NCBI RefSeq assembly: GCF_030272615.1
Contig: NC_081414.1
Span: 663,343,938 to 663,407,937 of the forward strand
Length of the DNA: 64,000 bases
Reading direction: 5' to 3'
Source of the DNA: Cryptomeria japonica
Lineage: Eukaryota; Streptophyta; Pinopsida; Cupressales; Cupressaceae
A program made the translations under genes and the position numbers. A model generated the notes under the pieces. That model saw nothing but the letters and a program-made list of their open reading frames with translations, was not told where the DNA came from and made no database searches. Below are positions 44,777 to 54,768 of this stretch, in pieces. Each line of letters begins with the position of its first letter. Position 1 is the stretch's first letter.

Positions 44777-47700
44777 CTAATCCTCATCACTATCTGGCCC
44801 ATCGTAAGAATACTCGTCCTCATATGGCGATTCGTAATAAGCCTGTAATTCATTCAGTTCATCGTGAGCTTCTGAAATCAATGAGAAAATTCTTAAAATG
44901 TACAAGGTTTAAACTAGGATGTTAACTAACCATATCAATAATGCCAACTTCCGCCGAGTCACCCTCTTCGTTAAACTGTATCACAAAGATATAGATTCAA
45001 AATGATTGGTCATTCATTGATCTTAAAAGTAGATGCGGTATTGTTATTTCACCGTAGAAACCAAGCCCACCTGGCGGAGTTCTTTATGATACTTAGCCAG
45101 GGCACGCTCATATTCCATTCTTAGTTCATCAGCCCTCTCATTGTAAGGTTGTTTATCCTACAACCAAGATGTTGAGGACATCAGAGAATTTTATTTAACC
45201 AAGCAAGACAAAACCCACTAAAATGACTTTAAGAGCTAAAGTTTTTCAACCATGCAAACTAAAAAGCGTTCTCAAGATATTTAGAATGCAGTTCAGTGGA
45301 GGGGGCACCAACTCCTATTTTTCCTCTCAGGCCAGCTCATGCAATTGAAACAATACAGGAAAAAAAAAACTAAATCTCCCCAACAAAATAGGAGCCCTTC
45401 TTTTTTCCATTAATGTTAGGGTTCTGAGGACCAAGAAATCTCATAAGCAAAAAATAAAAGTAAAAATAAAAAAATTGCTACAGGATTAATTGAAATCTTT
45501 TTTTTAAAATAACAGTTTATTTTTTAAGATTACAGATTTGGGTGGAAAACATGGATGTCTAAAAATTGCTCCACCAACTTAATCTTTTATCTTACCACTT
45601 ATCAATCATCTCAAATTTTTCAATTTTTATTAATTAATTTTTTTATTATTTTATAATATTATATTTATTATTCTTGAATCAAATTCATGAGACTGGGAAC
45701 TTCCATAAACATGAGGTTTAAACTTTTAAGCTTAAACTGCATACAAAATTTATGACCATCCACTTTAGAATAATCTTAAAAATCTCAACAGCACCTACGG
45801 ATATCTAAGGTTTTAGTAAGTGCTAGTAGGTGCTTAATAGATGTCTAGCATTTCCCTCACCAATTTGAGTACTTTTGTCTCTGACATTAAAAATTATTGG
45901 GATCTTAAATTTTGGAAGATCTGGACAGTATGTTTATACATGGCTTCTATTATTTTGGAAGATCTGGACAGTATGTTTATACATGGCTTCTATTATTTCT
46001 CACCACAAAATTCATAATTGAAAAAAAAAAAAAAAAACAATAGATCATTTTCTTTAAAAAGGCTTCAAACTTTTGTCAGCATTACCAGCTTAAAAATATT
46101 AGTCAGTGTCCCCCCCATGGGGCCATAGTCTACGAAAACCATAAAATTGACAAAGATCTGATTCAAACCTTATACAACTGAGCTTACAAAATTTACTTAG
46201 TGTCCCCTCATGGGGCCATAGTCTAAGAAAACCATACAATTGGCAAAGATCAGGTTCAAACCTTATAAACTGCCAAAATTATTGCCACATATTATACTAT
46301 CCATATAGTTTTAGGTTAAACATATTTGATGTCCACTCGATACAAATTTAAACTTACCTCTTCTGTCATTGACTTCCATTTCTCAGTCCCTTGTTTATTT
46401 ACCTGCATGAAAGAGTGCATACTTCAGTTTGTGCAGAGAAAACAACATGAAACTGGCAGTTTTTCTAACATTTAAAAACACTTTTTTCTCCTGAATAAGC
46501 CTCTAACCTCTGTTGATTCTATATGCTTTGTTTGTAGCTTTAAATCCCTTTCACAGACAAGAAGAATGTTTATGTATCTGTAAATTTGTTTGATTTTATA
46601 GCCTCTTGATTTTTGATCTGCTAAATATGTAATGCACGATCATATCAATCAACCCATATTTTCTTTGCCGAAAATTCATTCATCCCTAACCTACCAACGT
46701 ACAGAAATAATGAGCTTAAAGGACAAACATATCTATTCACAGAAAAGACACCTCATAATAATAGTGTCATCCCTTTTGCCATTGCACCAAACTAAACCAT
46801 CTTCAACCCAACATCTAACCTAAAGCCCTAAACCTGAAAAGAGGTGAAAACTTATATACTATAAACTTTAGAACTCACAATAAAGGACCTACCTATTATC
46901 AATATTGCTAACATACATCTTAAAATCATGGTTACCAGATTTGAAAAATTGGAATTGTTTGAGGCCAAAGAAATTCAGAAATCTAAAATTTTCAAAAGAA
47001 GGGTAAAATCCAGACGAAATTGGACAAATAAAACTGATCCAAAAAATCTGGCATAAACCAGATTTGAACCAAAAACAATCAGATTTGATAACTATGCTTA
47101 AAACCCCCAGAACCTAGAAAGAAAGTTTTCTCCACTTATCCATAACTTGAAAACAATGACAAAGAGAATAAACGCCAAAGATTGAACAACTAGTAAGGAA
47201 TAACAAATATTAGCCTAGATTTTGTTTCAACATCTATGCAGATTATGTCATTTCTTGTTATTCCACTGAAGACACGGCCTGAATTCCCTTCCTTTTATGG
47301 ATTTTAGATGGCTTTATTTCTAAGTACACAATTTACAGAGTTTCCTAGTAATAATTTTCTATTATTGTTTTACCATACAAAGTCACTTGTTGCCCTTTTT
47401 GTATAGTAGGGGATATGATGAAAACTGAAAAATCAAATCAAATAGCAGAGTTAAGGTTTGAATACCTCTTTCAAATCGGCATTACCCTCCTTAAATTTTG
47501 TTCTGAAGTTGCTCCTGCCATGAAAGACTTTCAAAGTAAGAAATCATAAACCCTAATTTTACTCTGGAAAACACTACAAATTTTGAACCTTACATGAAAA
47601 TAGAAAATGCTGTCTGAGGGTTCTTCGGCGCCTGTGGGGCCCTCGGCTTTTTGGTCATCCTTGAAGTCTTGGCATCTTCTGCTTCCTTGTTTTTTCGTTT

Positions 47701-49441
47701 TTTTCTTCTCCTGCATGACAGTAAGAGTATTAAAAATATTAATGAAACTAAACCCAGAATAAGACTATTAAAAATACTAATGAAACTAAACCTAGATTAA
47801 CACATTTTTAAGAAAAAAACATAAAAAGGGGTACAGAAAATCACAATTGAGATAGGTCCTTATCGGTAGATCTATTTGGGTGATGGTGGCATTCTGCAAT
47901 CATGATCAGAAAAACAGAACATTAGTATGGCTATGAAAAATGCATGTCTTGAATTGTTAAAAATTAAACACCTAGCAATCTAGTTGAAGTCTGAAACGAA
48001 TGCAATGCTCAGCCCCTTATATTTTTTCAAATGAATATATAATATAGGTTTAATTACATCAAGTATACATGAATCCCAGTTTGCAGAAGCTACCTTAGTG
48101 TTAGAAAAATTACAGGTTGTCATGTCGACAAAGCAAATTGGAAAAATGCCCCAACACTAATGAAGATATAAAAGATTTGTGTTAGAAAAATTACAGGTTG
48201 TCATGTCAACAAAGCAAATTGGTCAAGAAAAGTTCATTATGTTGAAGATCTCACATGGGAACTTGATTAAAAAGATTAGTTGTGGGTGGCAATTAAGGGT
48301 AAGGCTAGATTGTTAGTGGGGCAGCTAGACTGGGTCTGATCATCTATGGTGTGAAATAGGTAGATGGACAGTCTCCAAAGGAATTTGGAAAGAAAGAACG
48401 TGTACTTTCTACAGCAAAGGGGTAGTTGAACTGAATGGCATTTTATCTTTGAATGTGCTGCTTAACCAAAAAATTTATGATATATATGAGAACAATTTGA
48501 AGGAGGATTGTCTAAACCAAATTTTTGAGGAAGCGAGACTCCACAATACTACTGGTTTCTTGATAAAGATTTACAATTGAAAAATTGACATAGAAAAACA
48601 CTTGAAGATGGCTAAAGATGTGATATCAGTCCCTTAGACTACTTATCTCATTTCCTCCACTTCGCTTTGACAGTATTCTACCATGAAGTTAAAAAGCTGA
48701 TGTCCAAGGGATTGTGGTCTAATTCTAGGGACACTAATAGTCAGTAAAGCTATGGTCCAGTGGTAAATCTGCAGGAGTTTACTGCCCCTGCCCCTAGTTC
48801 AAGTATCAGGGCTGCATGCAGGTTAACTCCCCAGAGCGAAGAAATCAGACACTAATAGTCAGTAAAGCTATGGTCCAGTGGTAAATCTGCAGGAGTTTAC
48901 TGCCCCTGCCCCTAGTTCAAGTATCAGGGCTGCATGCAGGTTAACTCCCCAGAGCGAAGAAATCAGGGACAGCGGTATAAGCAGCCAACATACAAAGCAA
49001 GAAGCAACATTGATACCCAGAAACATCCTAGATTACAGATCCATCAGTAGCACCCACATGGAATCAAATTCAGAGACACAAAAAACATAAATTAGTTTCT
49101 TGATTTCCAAAATAAAAACATGGGCAGCATTGATATCTAGGCTTACCCAAAGCCAATTTTATCTTGACATCCAGCTTGCAATCATGCACATCTAGAGCCC
49201 CAACAGGGACAGCCTTCCTACATTTTTTACTGCACAAAGAATAACACATTCAGCAACTCCTACCAGATAATCCTCCAAGAGATATACAATATGTATCACC
49301 AAAAGGATCGATGAAGGTAAAATGTGGGATTGGCGGCAGGGGAACTTACCAATTTGTAAAGCCACTGCCATTCTCTCCTCGTTTGAGTGAGACAGGTTTG
49401 GCACCCACCCTTTTTCTGGCTCTTGGAGCAGTGCCCACCAT
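44777..49441 (-). CDS. HMG-box (HMGB6/7-like) chromatin protein, spliced host gene
   Basis: Exons read on the minus strand: 49441-49350, 49229-49147, 47710-47594, 47514-47466, 46402-46358, 45157-45071, 44975-44931, 44871-44777, nearly all with clear GT/AG borders. ATG at 49441 is followed by a basic stretch (RARKRV). Exon 2 carries CKKCRKAVPV and VHDCKLDVKIKL, the Cys-containing block typical of Arabidopsis HMGB6/7 before the HMG box. Exons 3-6 form the box: KNPQTAFSIFM, NFRTKFKE, TEKWKSMTEE, then PYNERADELRMEYERAL. Exon 8 encodes an acidic tail with DEYSYDGPDSDED. Such proteins bind and bend DNA in the nucleus. Two phase conflicts remain: between exons 2 and 3, and between 7 and 8, each off by one base. 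Either a micro-exon or junction is missed or the copy is damaged. Introns contain several tandem duplications. Confidence 0.8.
45910..45995. repeat. 43-bp tandem duplication in an HMGB-like intron
   Basis: TTTTGGAAGATCTGGACAG at 45910 recurs at 45953, with the following GTATGTTTATACATGG identical in both copies. Recent duplication. Confidence 0.85.
46105..46280. repeat. 94-bp tandem duplication in an HMGB-like intron
   Basis: CATGGGGCCATAGTCTA recurs with a 94-bp period, followed in both copies by GAAAACCATA and then a box-B-like TTCAAACCTTATA. Possibly a fragment of a tRNA-derived SINE, but box A is not convincing. Confidence 0.7.
48098..48225. repeat. 81-bp tandem duplication in an HMGB-like intron
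   Basis: GTGTTAGAAAAATTACAGG starts at 48098 and again at 48179, and the next 20 bases differ by one transition. The rest of the intron up to 48730 holds no recognised gene. Confidence 0.8.
48731..48966 (+). repeat. 118-bp tandem duplication of a tRNA-like (SINE-like) sequence
   Basis: Two near-identical 118-bp units (48731-48848, 48849-48966). Each has TATGGTCCAGTGG (box-A-like) and TAGTTCAAGTATC (box-B-like) at tRNA-like spacing, so it is probably a fragment of a tRNA-derived SINE. It lies in the large intron between exons 2 and 3 of the HMGB-like gene, which is where a reading-phase conflict occurs. Confidence 0.6.
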
Positions 49442-50375
49442 TTCTACTCAACTGCCAAGACTCCCTTTGTGCATTCGGTAAAACCTATTCCAGTGATACG
49501 AAAAAACAGCTCAAGATGATCTATAGAAGTAGAAGGCTAAACCAAAAGACACAGGCGTTTGACTAGATTGGATAGCCTAAATGCAAAGAGGGTGATATTA
49601 AGAAAAAATATGAGTTGTATGAATTTTAAAATCTCCCGCGAAAAGGCCGACATAAATGACCATGATTCTAGGGTCCTAGGTTTCTAGTTGGGAATGTTTT
49701 TTAATGGGTCATAGGTATGATAGCTACATCTTTTGACGACACAAATATCTATTAAGGAAATTAAACTTTCTCTAAATTAATTTGAGCTAATCGAATCAAA
49801 TGTATGCACATTAATTAAAATGATAATAGGAAGTAATAAGTTAAATATTTTGGTGAAAAAATATAATATAGAAGCATACACAATACTTTCCCTTAAATTC
49901 TTTTTTTTTCTCTTTTAGATCAAAGATAATGTGATACATTTAAGTTAGTTTAGTGTTGGAGAGTTTGTATTTTTTAGAAGAGGTCACAAGTTCATATTCT
50001 CTAAGCATAGGGTATGTATGGCTCATTTGTAACACAATTTGGTGTCTTCTACGAGAAGTATGGTTAGTCCCATAGTACTATAAGTCATCTATCAACTAGA
50101 TCCATATTCAACAATATCGTGGAATAATTTATTTCCATTATCATTTTCATTTGTAACCATGCGACAAATGTCACATGAGAGATAAAGGGTTATATTTAGG
50201 ATTTGATTAGAACATATTTTAATGTGAATGGTTGAGATTTGGAGAGAGTATGAAATCAATATATGAGATGCAAAGTTAGTTTGACTTTTGTGACAATTGT
50301 CTAGATTCAATGAATCTAATGAAGGTTTTGATTAGTCTTATAACTCTAAATAATAATATAAATGTTTAATTAATT
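49442..50375. other. Upstream region of the HMGB-like gene
   Basis: Presumed promoter of the minus-strand gene. CTCCCGCG and CCGCGAAAAGG near 49630-49645 lie within 200 bases of the start codon and resemble an E2F-type site (TTTCGCGGGAG on the minus strand). No strong TATA box is obvious. No gene seen. Confidence 0.45.
49630..49646 (-). promoter_or_regulatory. Candidate E2F-type site upstream of the HMGB-like gene
   Basis: CTCCCGCGAAAAG on the plus strand, TTTTCGCGGGAG on the gene strand, about 190 bp before ATG. E2F sites have the form TTTSSCGS and are common before chromatin genes. Inference from sequence only. Confidence 0.4.
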
Positions 50376-50389
50376 ATTGGAGAAGGGTG

Positions 50390-50525
50390 CCCATTGGGGC
50401 GTAGTGTCGCGATTAAGTCACTTTGTTGGTGTAGCAGCCACCAAGGTTCAAACCCTTGTCGGGCCATTGTACTTGCAGGCTTTGTGCCTTCGTTGGGTTG
50501 TTGTGCTCGCAAGTTAAAAAAAAAA
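50390..50525 (+). mobile_element. tRNA-derived SINE with 14-bp target duplication
   Basis: Flanked by ATTGGAGAAGGGTG (50376-50389) and ATTGAAGAAGGGTG (50526-50539), one mismatch. The body has a box-A-like GTAGTGTCGCGATTAAG, a good box B GGTTCAAACCC at about 50451, and ends in a run of A's. Length about 136 bp. Lies 0.95 kb upstream of the HMGB-like start. Confidence 0.8.
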
Positions 50526-50539
50526 ATTGAAGAAGGGTG

Positions 50540-51679
50540 ATGTGGGAGGATGAATTAATAAAGAATATAAATATTTATTTGATTATTTATTTGATTAAAA
50601 TGGGGAATAAAGGTGAATGTTAAGTTAATTAATTAAATAATAAATACTTATTTAATTAAGCAAGAGATCAAGATGAAAGATAGATAAATTAAATAAATAA
50701 TAAATAATTATATGATTGAAGTGAGGATAAAAATGAACGATAAATCTATTTAATTAATGGCTATGATAAGGTAAAGTCAAGTGATTAGGTATGAATAGAT
50801 TTAGCTATATACATAATTTATAATATTTTAGAAAGTAAAGATAAAACTATGCATTAATAACATTTAAACTTTTTAATTAAAAAAATTATTTCGAGGCCCT
50901 TTACTGATAAAAAAATCATTTTGAATAATTATTAAAACAATGAAAAATATGGTGCAGTTTAGTGGGAGCGAAGTAGAGCGGGTGAGCGGGTGTGAAGGTG
51001 TCATCAGGAAGGCAGGAGAATGGGCTCAAGATACAGAAGACACCTACCCTATGGAGCTCATCTGACAGTAAGCATCGAAGGAAAAGTGGAGGTCACCAAA
51101 TTTTGGAGTGTTCATAGGAATTCAACACGGTTTCAATGCTTGCAGAGGAGAAAGTTTGAGTGGATGGATGCAACAAAATTCAAACCGAAATATCCAAATG
51201 ACACATATTCTCCAATGGGTTTTCGAGGATGGAAGATGGGTAGACAAATGTGCCCCCCCTGATCAAGATTGGCAAAGATCAGATTGCCAATTAGCAGGTA
51301 ACAATGGCTTTGACAATAGAATCCCTCAAACACAAGGCAGAGGACAGAACTATAGAACAACACAATGAAGAAAAGAAGATCTAGCCCTCCATGGCTACAA
51401 ACGCAAAGAACAATATACCAAAGGACTAAAATGAAAGATAGCAACTCCACAAAGCGCGTCATGGAATTTTTACAAAACAAAGGAATCAAGAAAGGAAGGT
51501 GTGGGTGGTTCAGGCAAACGACAATCCCCATAGTAGATATGTCGAACAACCAAAGAGCTAAAGGGTCTTTTTAACCTTTTCGCTCCAACGGGGAATGGAG
51601 AAGAAAAATGAACAACACAAAAGTTGGTTGTCCTTCAAACAAGCTTGAAGAATCTAAAGGTAAGTCTTGTGAAAACCCC
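50540..51679 (+). other. Region before the LINE; possible LINE 5' part
   Basis: AT-rich to 50940, then GC-richer with overlapping plus-strand frames (51020-51262, 51108-51368, 51365-51574). The readable text (WVFEDGRWVDKCAPPDQDW, then a Lys-rich tail) could be a decayed LINE ORF1 or endonuclease-side segment, but I recognise no family motif. Confidence 0.35.
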
Positions 51680-51822
51680 CTTAAAGTGTTCTTGATTCCA
51701 CTCCTTGAGTTTACTCTTGCAAAAAAAAAACCCTTAATTTCCCTTGCTCTAGGCTCCCCCGCCCCATTTAACTAAATTACATCAAGACTAAACTCAAAGA
51801 GTGGAATCAAGAACACTTTAAG
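51680..51822. repeat. 34-bp inverted repeat at the 5' edge of the LINE
   Basis: 51680-51713 and 51789-51822 are reverse complements with one mismatch, separated by 75 bp. The right arm encodes LINE ORF2 residues (LKEWNQEHFK), so the left arm is an inverted copy of LINE coding sequence. Confidence 0.85.
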
Positions 51823-54402
51823 AATATTTGCAGAAAAGAAAAGAGTAGAAGCAAAGCTTGTGGCTTTAAATGAAAAAAATGTTCAAGAAGGTATGGGCAA
51901 TGTGGATTTTGAGAGAGAAAGCTTTGAAGAAAGAATTCAGTGAAATTCTGAAAAGAGAAGAGATTCATTGGAGACAAAAATCCAAAGAAATTTGGTTAAA
52001 GGAAGGGACGGAAACACTAAATTCTTTCAAAGAAGCAAGAAGAGGATTTCAAAAATCAAGAAAATGGATGGGAGAATGACTCAAAATACAGAGGAATTCA
52101 ACAAAGAGGCGGTGTATTTTTTTGAATCTATATTAAACAAAGACACACAGATAAATAGGAAAATTAGAGACAAAATCCTAGACTTTATCCCATCAATTAT
52201 AAATGATGAGTAGAGTAAGATACTATTTCAAAAAGTAGATATGGAGGAAGTCAAGGAGGCTACTTTATAACTCAACCCAGACAAGGCTTCAAGACCGGAT
52301 GGCTTTCTTGCTACTTTCTTCCAAGCATATTGGGATATTGTTGGTCGAGACTTGGTTTTGGCAGTTGAAGAATCAAGGAAGATGACTATGTTGCCCAGTG
52401 GCCTTAAATCACACTTTTCTTGCTCTAATCCTGAAGAAGTGTTGTCCATAGGAGATGGGAGATTTCAAGCCTATCGCTTTATGCAACAAGTTCTACAAGA
52501 TTGTGACCAAAGTCATAGCAAATAGACTTAAATTGGTTCTCAACAACCTCATATCAGATGAATAGAGTGGTTTTGCCCCTGGAAGGTCCATTGTAGAAGG
52601 GATCATCACTGCTCATAAAACATTACATTCAACAAAACAATCTAGGGATTCTTGCATGATCCTAAAATTGGATATCCTAAAGGCCTATTACCTAGTTGAT
52701 AGGCAAATCCTAATAGAAGTCCTTGGAAAAAATTTCTTTGGCGATAGATCGATAAATTGGATCAGTTGTCTAGCGATGCCCAAATTCTCAATACTAATGA
52801 ATGGTGTTGCTCATAGATTTGTTCCCTCTACCAAAGGCATTCGATAGGGAGACCCTTCTTTCTCTTCATTATTATGGTAGAAGCACTAGGCAGGACATTT
52901 GGAAAAATGTGTCATGAAGACACATGGCATGGGATGAATGTGGCAACTGGAGTTGAATATACTACTCATCTACAATTTTCAAACAACACTATACTCTTCA
53001 ATGAATCCAATAAGAGAGAAGTGAGAGCAATCAAAACATGTCTAGATGAATATTGTATGGCATTAGGTTGAAGCATAAATTGGCAAAAATTTGAAGTGTT
53101 CTTCCATAACACCCAACCCAAATTGCAAAGAGAACTATCGAGGATTCTAAATATAAGAGTTGTCAACTTACCAGCATGGGGGCTTCACTTAGTGAACCTA
53201 GTTTATAGCACGTGCCTTCATGACATACTAAAGAATCCCCCTATTTTTTTTGAATATTGCCCTAAACTCCTTTTTTGTCACCCCCTCCCAATACACACCC
53301 TGAATTAAAATCCCCCTATTTTCACCAAATATTGTATTTTTCATAGTCGGAATTAAAAAAACCCTATTTTCACCGATAGGCAATATATCACACCCTCGTT
53401 TTTTGGATATTAAACCCCCCAATATGAATGCACGTGATATAATATTGCCTAGCCAGTGAAGCCCTTGTGCTTTCCAGGATGATTTCTAGGAACTCCTCTA
53501 TATGTGGGATCTAACAAAATAAATTATTTGGAGAAATTGACTAGTAGGTGCAAAAATAAAATAAAAATTTGGAAAGGAAAGTGGTTGTCCTCTGTAGGGA
53601 GACTCGTCGTGATTAAATATGTTCACTTATTCTTGGTTTCTCCATCACTTGTCTTAAATCCCAAAGGTTGTGAAGGAGGATCTAATCTTTTAAAATGGTG
53701 TGGGAGAACAAAATAAGTTGCCTTTAGTTGCTTGGAACAAAGTCTATCTTCCTAAGGATGCAAGTGGAAATGGAGTCAGTCAACTATCCATTATGAATCT
53801 TGCCATGGGGGATAAGTTGGTATGGGCACTATGCAACAATGGTGAACATAAATCGGCTAGGATTCTTAGAAATAAATACTTGGACTCTGATAAACCTAAA
53901 AGGATACTCACAACGCTAAACCCGCCAAGGGGCTCGACGATCTAGAACTATGTGGTGGAATGCAAAGACATCATTAGCAAAACAAATTAATGGGAGTAGG
54001 AAATGGTCAAAATGCTTCCTTTTGGAATGACTCTTAGGGGGGTTGGGAATATTCTCAACCACAACCATAACCTAGAAGAAGTCAATGAGGTTATAGTAAG
54101 ATAATGGGGAGAAATTTTTATAACTATGGCTATATAATTAACCATATTAGAGTGAAAACTTGGGTTTGTCGGTCTATGGACAATCTTAATATTAGGCAGG
54201 AGTAGAAGGATCTTCTAAAGAACATCTTAAGGGACCAAATTACCATACCCTCAGGAAATGAGGACGTTATCAGATGGTGTGGATCTAAAGATAGAAAATA
54301 CAAGGTAAGCTTGGGTTATAAACTTAAGAAAGCGGCTATTGCAAAACAAAACTGCCCAACCAAACTAATTTGGAATAGACGGGTAAGTGCACCAAGATGG
54401 TG
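51789..54402 (+). pseudogene. L1-type LINE ORF2 remnant, 5'-truncated
   Basis: Linker between endonuclease and RT (LKEWNQEHFK, EEIHWRQKSKEIWLKEG, NTKFFQRSKKR), then RT blocks (LNPDKASRPDGF, FFQAYWDIVGRDL, ILKLDILKAYYLVD, SINWISCLAMPKFSILMNG). The catalytic box reads HLQFSNNTILF instead of FADD, so it is dead. It is followed by VGSNKINYLEKL, GKWLSSVGRLVVIKYV and a C-terminal KYKVSLGYKL and IWNRR. Several frameshifts and stops. Endonuclease and 3' end are missing: sequence changes abruptly at about 54402, with no poly(A) tail there. Confidence 0.85.
53180..53464. mobile_element. MITE-like insertion in the LINE (about 285 bp)
   Basis: GGGCTTCACT at the left end and its reverse complement AGTGAAGCCC at the right end continue as imperfect inverted repeats of about 45 bp (both arms contain CACGTGC and TTCAT). 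LINE coding sequence resumes on the right (FLGTPLYVGSNKI). The target duplication is unclear (TGG against TTG), so the superfamily is open. Inside are repeated CCCCCTATTTTC strings in both orientations. Confidence 0.65.
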
Positions 54403-54441
54403 AACAGAAAAGTGGCCACATGCCCAAAAAAAAAAAAAAAA

Positions 54442-54620
54442 TTTAGAACCCGTGAGGGTTCTAAAATTTCAAAAATGTGCTAGGCTTGGTAACACCAAGC
54501 CTAGAGAAAAAACAATTAAAAAAACCAAAAGTTCCTCAAAACTCGTACGGGTTTTGAGGAACATTTTTTTAAAATAAAAAAATTTAAAGTTTCTCAAAAC
54601 CCATATGGGTTTTGAGAAAC
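54442..54620. repeat. Four consecutive palindromes near the left edge of the candidate transposon
   Basis: 54442-54465: stem TTTAGAACCC, loop GTGA. 54480-54504: perfect 11-bp stem CTAGGCTTGGT, loop AAC. 54531-54562: 12-bp arms GTTCCTCAAAAC around an 8-base centre. 54589-54620: a perfect 32-bp palindrome with arms GTTTCTCAAAACCCAT. The last two share a CTCAAAAC...GTTTTGAG frame. A weaker AACCCGCATGGGTT follows at 54715. They may be subterminal protein-binding sites or form RNA hairpins. Confidence 0.85.
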
Positions 54621-54768
54621 ATATTTCTTTTGTTTAGGCCATGGGTTTTGGCCATTTTCAACACTAAAACTTGTGGAACAGCAACAAGGAGAAGCCAAAA
54701 AAAACATCGAACCCGCATGGGTTTGCAACAATTTTTTATTTTCCCATCATCGAAAGCAATTTTCAACA

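Noticed and set aside
47860-47900. Extra exon of the HMGB-like gene
   Set aside because: It has an acceptor-like TTGCAG, but no GT donor follows before an in-frame stop, so it was not included although it could help the phase.
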